Source: a bacterium (GTDB taxonomy: Bacteria > JAJVIF01). From it: 64,000 nt of DNA. Location: contig JAJVIF010000001.1 of NCBI GenBank assembly GCA_022072165.1, positions 337,353-401,352 on the forward strand. Reading direction: 5' to 3'. Shown here one piece after another: positions 16,011 through 25,083 of this stretch. The position numbers were made by a program, and so were the translations under genes. Below the pieces are notes generated by a model, which had not been told where the DNA came from, did not search any database, and saw only the letters and a list, made by a program, of their open reading frames with translations. Within the stretch, counting starts at the first letter, position 1. The number at the start of each line of letters is the position of its first letter.

Positions 16011-16607
16011 CTAAGAGCCTTCCCTTCGCTTGCGGGCTTCTTCCAGCAGTTTGCGCTGCCGCTCCGCTTCTTTCTTCTGTTCTTCTCGACGCTTCGCGAC
16101 ATCTTCCTTAGCCTGCCCCCACTCCTTGGACTCATCAGAGGCGGCGGGCTTGGAGGCTCTGAGGTAATGCCCAAGCAGCCATCCTCTATGACGGAACTGC
16201 GCCTGGGTTTCGACCCGATACCAAGTGCCCCCCCGACCCTTCTTGATGTCGAGAACTTTGACTTTTGTGCCGTGGGTGACAGTCCAGGTTTCGCTCTGCC
16301 GATCTGTCTCACCGCTTCCTTCCCAAGTGTAGTGGAGCTGGATTTCAGTCTCATCCCAGCCCAGAACATCCTGCTTCCCCGCGACATACACGACGCTGCC
16401 GACCTGGAAGGTGCCCGGCTCCGGTGCTTCCTCGACAATCGGCTTTAGCTCGATGTAATCACTCATGTCTGGTGGTGGGGGCGGCGGTGGATCAGGATTG
16501 ATATGGGTCTTATAGAGCGCGTAGAGCGTCGCCTGCTGCGACACTGCGCCGACCCCTATGCCCACCACGATGGCGAACAGCGCCAGCCACTTGAGTGGAG
16601 AATCCAT
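16011..16607 (-). CDS. membrane-anchored SH3-like protein with coiled-coil tail
   Basis: A 198-residue protein: one N-terminal membrane helix (about residues 5-27), a run of seven prolines (39-45), a beta-rich domain (about 65-145) with GTKVKVLDIKKG and a WYRV segment that looks SH3-like, and a highly charged Lys/Glu/Arg coiled coil (about 158-198). The domain faces the periplasm if the helix is a signal anchor. SH3-like domains often bind peptidoglycan or peptides, but no precise family is recognised. A GGAG ribosome binding site stands upstream of the ATG. Confidence 0.65.
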   Translation of the reverse strand: MDSPLKWLALFAIVVGIGVGAVSQQATLYALYKTHINPDPPPPPPPDMSDYIELKPIVEEAPEPGTFQVGSVVYVAGKQDVLGWDETEIQLHYTWEGSGETDRQSETWTVTHGTKVKVLDIKKGRGGTWYRVETQAQFRHRGWLLGHYLRASKPAASDESKEWGQAKEDVAKRREEQKKEAERQRKLLEEARKRREGS

Positions 16608-16659
16608 GCCAGGGCTCCTGGAATCAGGGTGATGTCGTGTCAGACAAGTCAGCTGAGCG

Positions 16660-16732
16660 TGGGCCCAGCTGGATTCGAACCAGCGACCAAGGGATTATGA
16701 GTCCCCGGCTCTAACCACTGAGCTATGGGCCC
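16660..16732 (-). tRNA. tRNA-Ile (anticodon CAT, lysidine type)
   Basis: The reverse complement folds as a cloverleaf: acceptor GGGCCCA / TGGGCCC, D-arm TAGCTCAGTGGTTAGAGC, anticodon loop CTCATAA and T-arm GGTTCGAATCC. The CAT anticodon could be Met, but the body, including GACTCATAATC and CTTGGTCGCTGG, closely follows the minor tRNA-Ile (ileX type) that TilS converts to lysidine to read ATA. CCA is not encoded. Confidence 0.9.
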
Positions 16733-16808
16733 ACCCGCATTGGGAGATTGTACCGAACAGCCATGGACGGTGAGCCCTCTGTGATGCCCTGAGAACCTAG
16801 ACGCCAAA

Positions 16809-16834
16809 ACGCGCCCCGGAGTTCCGGGGCGCGT
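16809..16834 (-). terminator. terminator after BNR/PKD lipoprotein gene
   Basis: A perfect inverted repeat, ACGCGCCCCGG and CCGGGGCGCGT with a 4-base loop, followed on the minus strand by GTTTTGG. Confidence 0.8.
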
Positions 16835-16861
16835 GGTGCTTTTGTCCTGCAGGACCGGGGA

Positions 16862-19675
16862 CTAGAAGACGCGGGACTCGATGTTCTGCATCCTGGAGTA
16901 GACGCTCATCATGTCGCAGCCGTTCGGCATCATGACCAGCTGCATCCCGGGCCATGAGGGATTCGGGTTGGTGTCGTATACCTGCTCATCTGGCAGGAAG
17001 GTCGTGCCGTTGTCACCCGAGTAAGCCACGAAGCCCCGGTTATCTGCCCCCCACAGGGCCTTGAAGTAGGTGACATACAGGCCACCCTGCGCGTCGTACA
17101 TCGCTCGCAGAATCGCGGGGTCACCGGGCAGGTACTCCGAGGTGGTTTCCACCGAGTTGTTGACATTGGTCCAGGATGCGCCGCCGTTGGTAGTGCGTGC
17201 CAGATTGATCCCCGGCGTACCAGCCCCACCTGCAGACACCCAGGCCCGGAACGCGTAGACCATCGTATTGCCAGTCGCATCGGAGGGGTCGATCGCGCCA
17301 CTACCGCCCATCCAGTTGTTGGCGGGGTCGAGGAGCAGAGAACCGGTCAGGGTGAAAGAAGCGCCGGCATCAGTAGAGGTCTGCGCGCGGATGGCATCAC
17401 CCGACGCATCGATGTAGGTCGACACCAGGTGCCCGTTGGGTTTTCGCAGCAGAGTCAGTCCATTTGGGCTGCCGCCGATAGGCGAGGTGAGGGTCCAGGG
17501 GCCAGCGGCTCCGTTGGTGGACCGCCATTGACGCACCCCGCTGTTCATCCGGTTCTGGAGGATTACCAGGTTGGGAGTCACCGGGTCCACAAAAAACGTC
17601 CTGGAGTTCGGCTGGGCGGCGACGCTCGTATCGGCCATCGCGAGGTTCCAGCTGCCGCTACCATTGCCTGTAATGCTGTAGATGCGTGTTTCCCAGTCAG
17701 AGCCGTAGCTCCCGCCATCCTGTACCGCGAAGGTCAGATACACCGTGCCATCCGTGCCAGCAGCGAGCGCCTGATCGGCCCAGATAGGACCGTAGGGATT
17801 CACCGCGCTCACCGTCGGCAGCGGAGTCCAGCCGGACCCATCCGCCGTCCGCCAGACCCGGACCTCCGAGCTCGCTCCGGCAGTTGCACCTGAGCCGTTG
17901 TGGCGCTCGACAGCCACGAACACATAGTCCTGATTGGCGGAAAGCGTCATAGCCGCCGAAGCCGTGTCGTGGTTGAAGTACTGCACCAGCGGATTCACCC
18001 ATGGGGCAACGCTCACGACCGGCCCCAACGTGATGGGGTCAAAGACCACCGGCAGGATCGCGATATCGCTGGCCCCATCGGGATCCGTCACGCGAACCCC
18101 CACGAAGCCCGGAGCCGGCTCAGTCGGGAACTGATGGCTGATGGTCGGGGTGGACTGCATCGGAGTGTCCGGGCTGAAGTTTGACGGATCCCCGCCAGGG
18201 ACATCGAAGTCGAACTCGAAGTCCAGGTCGCCCGGATCTTCCAGGTCTGTCGACGGTGTCGCATCGACCGTCGCCGTACAGTTCTTGCAGGTCAGCAGCA
18301 GTTCCGTACCGGCGAAGGCAGCGGTCGGTGGGGTGTTCGGAGTCTGATCAATGACTTCGACGGGGATCACGGTCCCGGTGTGGAAATCAGTGATGTTGAC
18401 AGGCTGGATGTTCCGGTCGAGCACCGCTCCACCAGGTGACCGACTGTCGACTGCCTTCACATACAGGTAGTACGTTCCCTCGCCCGCACTGGCGGTGTTT
18501 GTCACCAGCGTGTTAAAGACGAGGTCATCGAACACCCCGGTCCCGGCACCAGAACCCGGATCGATAGTCAGGGGCGTCGCCAGCAGGCCGGGGGCATAGA
18601 CCCGCAGCGAGGCCAGACTGGACGCCCCCTTGATCTGATCCCGGGGAGTGACATCAAACTCCCAGGCAGGATCAACGGTCGCGCCAAGTTGCCAGTCCCG
18701 GAGCCGGATTTCCAACTCGGCAGAGGATGACGGGGTGTTCGGGGCCAGGGTGTTGTTGGAAACAGACGCCGTGACAGTCCAGGGAGCCTTGTGATGGAAC
18801 TCTGGCAGGTAGTAGACCGGGTTCTGTCGCTGCCCGGGGAGGTTGCCACGTCCCTGGGCCGGCTGACCCCAGGAAAGACCGACCGCGAAGCCCAGGCGCA
18901 CCTGACCACTCGGCGGAACTTTCACGGTGTAGGTCACGGTATCGAAGTCCGCGCCCATCGACATCACGTTGTGACCCTGGGGATTCGCAGGATCCGCAAA
19001 GCCGTTGGCCGCGCTCCCATCGAAGTTGCCGGCGTTGGGGTCATTGAAGAAGACCCGATACGGATGCTCCGTGACATTGGGAGTCGGGAAGACAGCTGCG
19101 GTCGCTTCATCCAGCAGATCGGAATAGCCATCAGCGTTCATCAGGAACAGCGGAGCTGCGGTGTCGCCATCACCCAGCGCAATCGGTGTATCACTGTTGC
19201 TCAGCAGGTAGCCCATAACATCGAAGGCGTGGAGATCGAGGCGACTTGCCAGCGTATACGGCTGGGTCGGCAGGGGGAATGGGTGGCGCATGGAGAAATC
19301 GACTTCGACTTCGTCCGGGCTCCCGCCGCGTCGTAACGCCGTCACCTGCAGGCAGTCGGCGCAGGGGGAGACGCGCAGGAAGTTGGTCGCGTCCAACTCG
19401 TAGGCATCACCCTTGGCGGTTGCGGTCCGGACCGGCATCAGTTCCACAGCTGGTGTCTCGCCGAGGGTCAGATCCAGGGTGTACACCCCGCTGACCAGCT
19501 GGAACGAACCACCGTCACCTGGCTCAGACGTGGGGATCAGTGGCAGCACGACGTCAGCTGTCTGATGCGATCCCGCAGGAGCGGTGGGGCTGGAACTGCC
19601 CCCCTGACAACTCGCCAGGAACAACAGACTGACGGCTACGGGCAGGCTACAGGTAAGACGAATCGCGCGACGCAT
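16862..19675 (-). CDS. large lipoprotein with PKD and BNR-like repeats
   Basis: A 937-residue lipoprotein (lipobox LASC at about residues 20-23). The N-terminal 320 residues share a domain with the lipoprotein at 43424: a CADC / CGDC pair, then a RHPFPLP motif, DLHAFDVMGY, and an AGNFDGSAANGF segment. A PKD-type domain follows (about 450-550), with a CKNC pair. The C-terminal third contains Asp-box-like turns (STDAGASF, TTNGGASW, SGDNGTTF) typical of BNR/sialidase-fold propellers. The active-site residues of sialidases are not evident. It is exported and lipid-anchored, probably on the surface. GGAGG precedes the ATG and a promoter lies at 19747-19776. Confidence 0.8.
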   Translation of the reverse strand: MRRAIRLTCSLPVAVSLLFLASCQGGSSSPTAPAGSHQTADVVLPLIPTSEPGDGGSFQLVSGVYTLDLTLGETPAVELMPVRTATAKGDAYELDATNFLRVSPCADCLQVTALRRGGSPDEVEVDFSMRHPFPLPTQPYTLASRLDLHAFDVMGYLLSNSDTPIALGDGDTAAPLFLMNADGYSDLLDEATAAVFPTPNVTEHPYRVFFNDPNAGNFDGSAANGFADPANPQGHNVMSMGADFDTVTYTVKVPPSGQVRLGFAVGLSWGQPAQGRGNLPGQRQNPVYYLPEFHHKAPWTVTASVSNNTLAPNTPSSSAELEIRLRDWQLGATVDPAWEFDVTPRDQIKGASSLASLRVYAPGLLATPLTIDPGSGAGTGVFDDLVFNTLVTNTASAGEGTYYLYVKAVDSRSPGGAVLDRNIQPVNITDFHTGTVIPVEVIDQTPNTPPTAAFAGTELLLTCKNCTATVDATPSTDLEDPGDLDFEFDFDVPGGDPSNFSPDTPMQSTPTISHQFPTEPAPGFVGVRVTDPDGASDIAILPVVFDPITLGPVVSVAPWVNPLVQYFNHDTASAAMTLSANQDYVFVAVERHNGSGATAGASSEVRVWRTADGSGWTPLPTVSAVNPYGPIWADQALAAGTDGTVYLTFAVQDGGSYGSDWETRIYSITGNGSGSWNLAMADTSVAAQPNSRTFFVDPVTPNLVILQNRMNSGVRQWRSTNGAAGPWTLTSPIGGSPNGLTLLRKPNGHLVSTYIDASGDAIRAQTSTDAGASFTLTGSLLLDPANNWMGGSGAIDPSDATGNTMVYAFRAWVSAGGAGTPGINLARTTNGGASWTNVNNSVETTSEYLPGDPAILRAMYDAQGGLYVTYFKALWGADNRGFVAYSGDNGTTFLPDEQVYDTNPNPSWPGMQLVMMPNGCDMMSVYSRMQNIESRVF

Positions 19676-19746
19676 GGCGCCTCCTTCGTGAGGGCCCCCC
19701 GAATGGGCGGCAATCCAGTAAGGGCGGACGAGAGCTGGTGCTCCCT

Positions 19747-19776
19747 ATGATACAGAACCCGTGAGCTTTCCTACAA
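19747..19776 (-). promoter_or_regulatory. promoter of the BNR/PKD lipoprotein gene
   Basis: On the minus strand TTGTAG, an 18-base spacer and TATCAT, about 70 bases before the start codon. The 291-base gap between this gene and sepF holds this promoter and the opposite one at 19878-19907; nothing else is seen. Confidence 0.45.
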
Positions 19777-19877
19777 ATCTGACCGGATGAACTCACCATC
19801 TGCGTACTGCGGGAGGAGTGTGGACCCCAATGGCTCTGGAGTCCCAGACCTTTCTATGATTTTTCTTTAAGAGTGGA

Positions 19878-19907
19878 TTGACATCGGTTGACCATAGCTC
19901 CTACTAT
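19878..19907 (+). promoter_or_regulatory. promoter of sepF
   Basis: TTGACA (19878-19883), an 18-base spacer and TACTAT (19902-19907), giving a leader of about 53 bases before the sepF ATG. Confidence 0.6.
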
Positions 19908-19966
19908 GCCCCCTGCAGCTCAGGAATCAATAGCCGGGCGCTGGCAGATCCCTCTGGAGGCCAGCT

Positions 19967-20443
19967 ATGGCGGCGCATCCCTCAGAATCCATCAAACCGA
20001 CTCTCTTCTCCCAGATGATTCATGCCCTGGGCAAGATGTTCCTGGACGACCAGCCAGGAACGCCTTCGCAGGCATCGGCTCAGCCCCATGCCACGGCAGG
20101 GCGACAGCAGCCCCGCGAGATACGAGTCCTGCGGAACAACTCTCCCGAACCGGAGCCAATCCTGCATTCCATCTTCTACTTCCCCAAGACCTGGGAAGAC
20201 ATCCTGCTGGCGGCCGCCGACCTGAAAGCCGGTAATGAAGTCACGGTGAATGTCGCCAGGCTGAATGGCCCCATCCGCGACCATGCCCTCTGCTACCTGC
20301 GGGGCATCGTGGATGCTCTGGAAGGTCCCAGCCGTCAGACATCCGAGGATGTCTACGAGTACGGCGTTCCTGGCGTGATCTACACCGATGCCAGCGGCAC
20401 CGGCCGATCGACCCGCGAGCCCGACTACTTCCCTGGGATCTGA
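19967..20443 (+). CDS. sepF: SepF-like cell division protein
   Basis: A 158-residue protein. Residues 68-150 match the SepF fold: a strand and PKTWEDILLAAADLKAGNEVT region, VNVARLNGPIRDHALCYLRGIVDALEG (the usual helix that follows VNL..LD), and a final YEYGVPGVIY strand. SepF polymerises into rings, binds the C-terminal tail of FtsZ and tethers it to the membrane; the N-terminal segment (about 1-20) is amphipathic, as expected. A GGAGG ribosome binding site lies 7 bases before the ATG. Gram-positives, cyanobacteria and some other Terrabacteria use SepF, which is useful for placing the organism. Confidence 0.82.
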   Translation: MAAHPSESIKPTLFSQMIHALGKMFLDDQPGTPSQASAQPHATAGRQQPREIRVLRNNSPEPEPILHSIFYFPKTWEDILLAAADLKAGNEVTVNVARLNGPIRDHALCYLRGIVDALEGPSRQTSEDVYEYGVPGVIYTDASGTGRSTREPDYFPGI

Positions 20444-20553
20444 CATCCCTCGGAAAGCTTGAGTCGTCTCCAGCATGGGTCCATCTGCCCGGTGGTACGA
20501 CACGGCGTGGAGCCGGTAGACTCCGGGCAGCCTGACGCCCGGAGGCCGCGCTG

Positions 20554-20703
20554 ATGACCCCGCCCAACGATTCCACTCCAGAGGTCCGACGTCCCGTTCC
20601 GGCGGACATGCCGGGGCGGGACGTTCTTGCGTTCTGGCTGACGGTTCTCTGGTTCGGTATCGTGGCGTTTGCCTATCTGAAGGCTTTCCTCACACACCGC
20701 TAG
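20554..20703 (+). CDS. small single-pass membrane protein before glycosyltransferase
   Basis: A 49-residue ORF: a polar N-terminus rich in Pro and Thr, then one membrane helix (about residues 24-45) and a short basic end FLTHR. GGAGG lies upstream of the ATG. Its TAG stop overlaps the GTG start of the large glycosyltransferase (TAGTG), implying coupled translation. A similar 46-residue gene precedes the paralogous glycosyltransferase at 41114, which supports it being a real gene. The function is unknown; a stabilising subunit of the enzyme is a reasonable guess. Confidence 0.65.
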   Translation: MTPPNDSTPEVRRPVPADMPGRDVLAFWLTVLWFGIVAFAYLKAFLTHR

Positions 20704-22901
20704 TGCTCTGGACCGCCCCGTTCCTGGCCCTTGGACTCCTCCTGCTCCAGTGGGGTGTGGGGCGTATGGTCCTCCGCTGGCCGCTGGACGACGACTCCTG
20801 GCTGGAGCGCCATCTGTTACAGGGGGCGGTCGGCTTTGCGCTCACGACCGTGCTGCTCTTTTGTTGTGCACTGACAGGGTGGTATCGCCCAGGGCTGCTG
20901 GTTCCGCTCTTCTGGCTGCTGCTACTGCTGGTCCTCTGGCGCGAGGGCCGTAGCCTGGTCACCTGGATCGCTGGTGGACTGCTGCGACTCTCCGACGAAC
21001 ACTGGACGCCGCTCGAGCGGGCTGCCATGCCAGCCCTGCTCCTCTTTCTCGGACTGTGCGCCTTCTATGCCTTGGCCCCGACCACCACCTGGGATCCCCT
21101 CGACTACCACTACGAACTTCCCCGTCGCTGGCTCGCCAACGGTCACTTTTTCCAGCAGTCCGGGATCGTGTATCACCAGTTTCCATCATCGACCGAACTG
21201 CACTTTGGCTGGCTGATGGCGTTGCACAGCGACCTGGCGGCTAACCAGTACACCATCCTCACCATCCTGACATTCCTGCTATCTGCGGCAGCAATCGGGA
21301 TCCGGTACTGCTCCCGGCAAGCGGCGGTTGTCGGACTCCTGGGAGTCGCGGCGCTGCCTTTGGTCTACACCGAGCAGGCTCAGGGGGGGGTCATCGACTG
21401 CGCCCTCGGGACATTCATGCTGCTCGCCCTCTGGCTGGTCCTTCGGTGGCGGGACTCCCGGGAACTTCGTTACTTCCTGATGCTGGGACTTTGTGCGGGC
21501 ATGGCGGTCGGCATCAAGCATTCAGGCTGGATGATCGCGTTCTTCCTTTTTGGATTCCTGTTGGTGGATGCCCTGCAGCGACGCGAAACACTCGGTCGCG
21601 GCCTGGAACGCGCCATCGGACTCGGGCTCATGGTGTTCAGTTTCGGACTCCCCTGGTATCTGAAGAGCTACACGGAGATGGGGAATCCCGTCTGGCCCTT
21701 TGCGGATCATCTGTTCAACGGCACACCGAAGCACTTCGCCGACATCCTCTACTGGTCGAATCCGAATTTCACCAGGGAGCCCTGGGACCTGGTGACCTGG
21801 TGGTGGGATGTCACGACCCGGGTTGATCTGACACAGTATCGCTTCCGCCTGATCACGCCCTTCTTTTTAGGGCTGCTCCCGGCGGCCTGGTATCTCCTTC
21901 GAGCTCCTGGACCCCACCGGCCGTTACTGGCATTCTGCGCCTTCCAGATCGGTGCGCTACTTTTCCAGGCTCCGGGCGAGCCCCGGTACATGATGCCGGC
22001 CTGGGCGCTCCTGGGGATGCTGCTCCTGCATGGGGCTGAGATTGCAGGATGGACCCGACTCCGGTTTGGGCCTTTAGTGCTCGGCCTGATGGCCCTTGGT
22101 CCGATGGCCTGGACACTGGCGCATCTGCAGATGGAGTCGCGGGATCGCCTCCCGTTCATCCTGGGAGAGGAAACCCGCTGGGAGTCCTATGCCCGACGGG
22201 TAGAAACTGCGCCGGCGATTGCCTATGTCGAGGCTCATCTTCAGCCCGGAGAACGGGTCCTCCACGGCGACCCCCGGGTCTATCTCTATCAGGATCCTTC
22301 CGTGGTGGATATCGTGTATCCGATGGATCATCCAGGGGTCCCCAGCTTTAGTCGCGAGCCCCGGCGCATCCTGAAGCAGTGGCACGAGCGCAAAGTCCGG
22401 TTCGTCACGCTCTCAGCCGGCGCACATTACATGGGTCTGACCCGTGCGACCCTCCTGGAGGCCCAGAAGGCGAATCCGGCTGGACCATCAGGACGGCTGG
22501 GCATTCGCTCGGCCTTCGATGACCAACCGCCCATGTTGTTTCGCCAGGGGAGTGAAGGTACCTGGGAACCGGTCGGACCGCTGCCAGAGTCGCCCCTCGG
22601 ACCCCTCTCCCCCCGAGTGATGGAGCTGGGAGGCTTCACCACCTCGGAACTGGTACCGGTCAGTAATCCACGTGTGACGACACCCCCTGCAGAAGAACCG
22701 AACTATCTCCTTACGGTCAAACCGCTCCAGCAGCGCTGGTCCGACATCGATGTCCGCATCATCCTGACCTGGCAATCGCTGATCCGCGATGGTGCCCTCG
22801 TGAAAGTACTGGACAACCCGGCCTGCCCTGTGTGGGAAGTCCGGTACCCAGCGTCCTGGGGACCACCCGGCACCGATCTGCGGGAGCACCGGCCCGGCTA
22901 A
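20703..22901 (+). CDS. polytopic GT-C-like glycosyltransferase 1
   Basis: A 732-residue membrane protein with about 10-12 membrane helices in the first 480 residues and a soluble C-terminal domain. After a luminal-loop tryptophan it has WDPLDYHYELPRRW (about residues 130-143), the acidic loop motif of PMT/ArnT-like GT-C enzymes that use polyprenyl-phosphate sugars. It belongs with the genes at 22901 and 41114, which share the WD....HH/YH..P motif, an extracytoplasmic FPS/YPA segment and a conserved IDP/GDPRVYLY strand in the tail. The start is GTG, overlapping the small membrane protein. The acceptor is unknown. Confidence 0.75.
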   Translation: MLWTAPFLALGLLLLQWGVGRMVLRWPLDDDSWLERHLLQGAVGFALTTVLLFCCALTGWYRPGLLVPLFWLLLLLVLWREGRSLVTWIAGGLLRLSDEHWTPLERAAMPALLLFLGLCAFYALAPTTTWDPLDYHYELPRRWLANGHFFQQSGIVYHQFPSSTELHFGWLMALHSDLAANQYTILTILTFLLSAAAIGIRYCSRQAAVVGLLGVAALPLVYTEQAQGGVIDCALGTFMLLALWLVLRWRDSRELRYFLMLGLCAGMAVGIKHSGWMIAFFLFGFLLVDALQRRETLGRGLERAIGLGLMVFSFGLPWYLKSYTEMGNPVWPFADHLFNGTPKHFADILYWSNPNFTREPWDLVTWWWDVTTRVDLTQYRFRLITPFFLGLLPAAWYLLRAPGPHRPLLAFCAFQIGALLFQAPGEPRYMMPAWALLGMLLLHGAEIAGWTRLRFGPLVLGLMALGPMAWTLAHLQMESRDRLPFILGEETRWESYARRVETAPAIAYVEAHLQPGERVLHGDPRVYLYQDPSVVDIVYPMDHPGVPSFSREPRRILKQWHERKVRFVTLSAGAHYMGLTRATLLEAQKANPAGPSGRLGIRSAFDDQPPMLFRQGSEGTWEPVGPLPESPLGPLSPRVMELGGFTTSELVPVSNPRVTTPPAEEPNYLLTVKPLQQRWSDIDVRIILTWQSLIRDGALVKVLDNPACPVWEVRYPASWGPPGTDLREHRPG

Positions 22902-25054
22902 TGTTTCTCCTGGCATTCCCGGTCCTGGTGCTCGCCATGCTCGCTGCCGGACTCTGGCTCACCGAGCGGCTACGCCTTACCCCGTCCCATCCCCTCGAGC
23001 ATGGCTGGATCGCCTCCGTGCTGGGGCTTCTCGTGCTGGGGTTGCTCTCCACAGCCCTGGGATTCCTGCAACTGCTGAGCCCCCTCTGGCTCTGGCTGGG
23101 GAGTGGCAGCTTGCTTGTCCTCGGATGGCGGGACCTGCGCTGGTTCCTCCGCCGGGACCTGTGGCAACCGGTCTCCACCGAATGGAAAGCACTCCACTGG
23201 ATCTGGTGGGTGGTCAGCGCCATTACTGGGTTGCTTTGCCTGCTGCATGGGCTGCTCGCCCTGGCCCCCAACACCCAATGGGACACGATGGCGCACCATT
23301 TCCTCGTCCCCGAGATGTATCTCCGCTGGGGAGGCATCTACGATTTCCAGCAGGTCCAGCAGTCGTACTTTCCGTCGCATTTACAAATGCTCTATGCCCT
23401 GGGAATGAGCATCGGGGGGGAACAGACTGCCAGTTTGCTGGGATGGTGGTGGTCGGTGCTGGTGCTAATCGGAGTGCTGGTCATTGGTCGCACCTGCTGG
23501 CAACTGGAAGCGGGTATCGCCGGCGCGATCATCATGCTCACCCAGGAGCTCTACTCCAAGCAGCTCCAGGGGGGCTGGGCCGACTCCGGGGTCGCGCTCT
23601 TTGTCTTGCTCGCGAGCTGGGGGCTCATCCGCTGGATGCAGTCCCAGGATCGCGCCTGGCTTCTGACCGGCGCGCTCGCGATGGGGGGAGCCCTCGCCTC
23701 CAGCAAACACAATGCCCTCCTCCCCATGACCCTGATGCTCCTCGGCATGGGCCTCTGGCCGCTGTTGCGACCCCGATTGCTGGAATCCGCTCCTCCAGTG
23801 TCGTGGAAAGGAGTTGCGACCGCCGTTGCGCTCTTCATAGGAGTCGCGCTCCTGCCACCCCTCTGCTGGTACATCAGGTCCCTGCACTACACCGGATCGC
23901 CCGTCTATCCCCTGACGCTCTTCGGCCTCTTCCCCGGTCCGGAGCTGCCGGTCTACGCTGAGAGTTCCTGGATCGACCTCAGCTATCGCCGGAATCTGAT
24001 GGCGCTGCTGAGCTATCCCGTAATGCTGACTTTTAGTCCGTCGCTGCTGGAGGGATTCCAGGGACGTTTCCCACCGCAGTGGACCCTCCTGTTGCCGCTC
24101 CTGCTCTGGCGCAGCTGGCGGGTCCCGGTGGTGACCTGGTTCACGGGCCTGTGGGTCGGGACCCTCCTGCTGATGTTTGTCGTGGCTCCCAAAGAGACCC
24201 GCTACATGCTCTTCGCGGTCCCCTGGCTGGCGCTGCTCAGCGGTGGGGGAGTCCACCATCTGCTAGAGCTCCTCCGCCCTGCGCCACTCCGGCATCTCTT
24301 GCTGTTGCTCCTCCTGCTGGCACCGATCAGCTTGAGGCAGGGGGGGCTGCGTGAGGACATCATTCAGCGCTGGCGAGTGGTTGCGAAGCAGGAGAGTCGG
24401 GCGAAGTACATCGCCCGGGCGACCCCGGTCACGGCGTTCATCAACTGGATGAACAACAACCTCCCGGAGGATGCCTTCGTCTTTTGCCTGGAGGACCGGA
24501 CCTATCGCCTCGCTCCGGACTGGACCAACTACTACGCTGCCACCGAGGACTTCCCGCAAACCGCCGAAGAGAGCTACACCTTCTGCTTCCGCCAGGGTGT
24601 GACTCATCTCTACCTCGGGGATGGGACCATCATTCAGGCTCAGGTGCTGAAGAACATCGTCGATCTCCCGCCAGATGAGCAGGGAATCACGCATTTCCGA
24701 ATGGCGCAGGTGATGCGGAACCTCAAAGGGGAACTCATCCCGGCGAATCGCCACTGGGTCGCCTGGTCGACTGTACGTCGATTCTTGCAGCGGGCTGGCT
24801 TTACGGTGAGTACGGACGAATTCGGCATTGAAGTCTTCAGCATCCCCCACGACCGGCTCCTCTCTACTCCGGTCCAGCGGGCGCATTACAACGTCATGGG
24901 CGCGATGACGGAAATGTATGAGCGGGGGATGATGCGACTGCTCCGCTCTGATGGCCTCAATATGGTCTTTGAGTATGACTACGAGCCCATCGCGCTCTAT
25001 GAAGACCCGGCCAACTTCGGCATCGGTCGTCCTGACTGGACCCGACGCCAATAG
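22901..25054 (+). CDS. polytopic GT-C-like glycosyltransferase 2
   Basis: A 717-residue paralogue of the preceding gene: many membrane helices, the loop motif WDTMAHHFLVPEMYL, FPSHLQMLYALG and a soluble tail with VFCLEDRTYRLAP. The start ATG overlaps the TAA of the preceding gene (TAATG), so the small membrane protein and both enzymes form one translational unit. The family is expected to transfer sugars from a polyprenyl carrier on the outer face of the cytoplasmic membrane. Confidence 0.75.
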   Translation: MFLLAFPVLVLAMLAAGLWLTERLRLTPSHPLEHGWIASVLGLLVLGLLSTALGFLQLLSPLWLWLGSGSLLVLGWRDLRWFLRRDLWQPVSTEWKALHWIWWVVSAITGLLCLLHGLLALAPNTQWDTMAHHFLVPEMYLRWGGIYDFQQVQQSYFPSHLQMLYALGMSIGGEQTASLLGWWWSVLVLIGVLVIGRTCWQLEAGIAGAIIMLTQELYSKQLQGGWADSGVALFVLLASWGLIRWMQSQDRAWLLTGALAMGGALASSKHNALLPMTLMLLGMGLWPLLRPRLLESAPPVSWKGVATAVALFIGVALLPPLCWYIRSLHYTGSPVYPLTLFGLFPGPELPVYAESSWIDLSYRRNLMALLSYPVMLTFSPSLLEGFQGRFPPQWTLLLPLLLWRSWRVPVVTWFTGLWVGTLLLMFVVAPKETRYMLFAVPWLALLSGGGVHHLLELLRPAPLRHLLLLLLLLAPISLRQGGLREDIIQRWRVVAKQESRAKYIARATPVTAFINWMNNNLPEDAFVFCLEDRTYRLAPDWTNYYAATEDFPQTAEESYTFCFRQGVTHLYLGDGTIIQAQVLKNIVDLPPDEQGITHFRMAQVMRNLKGELIPANRHWVAWSTVRRFLQRAGFTVSTDEFGIEVFSIPHDRLLSTPVQRAHYNVMGAMTEMYERGMMRLLRSDGLNMVFEYDYEPIALYEDPANFGIGRPDWTRRQ

Positions 25055-25067
25055 CAGTGTGTCCTCG

Positions 25068-25076
25068 TGCTACGCT
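25068..25076 (+). promoter_or_regulatory. extended -10 for leaderless scpA
   Basis: TGC-TACGCT, then 7 bases, then the GTG at 25084. The arrangement predicts a leaderless scpA mRNA and decides the start codon. Confidence 0.5.
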
Positions 25077-25083
25077 CCCCGAC

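Noticed and set aside
16660-16732. tRNA-Met
   Set aside because: The CAT anticodon fits Met, but the arms match the lysidine-modified tRNA-Ile instead.
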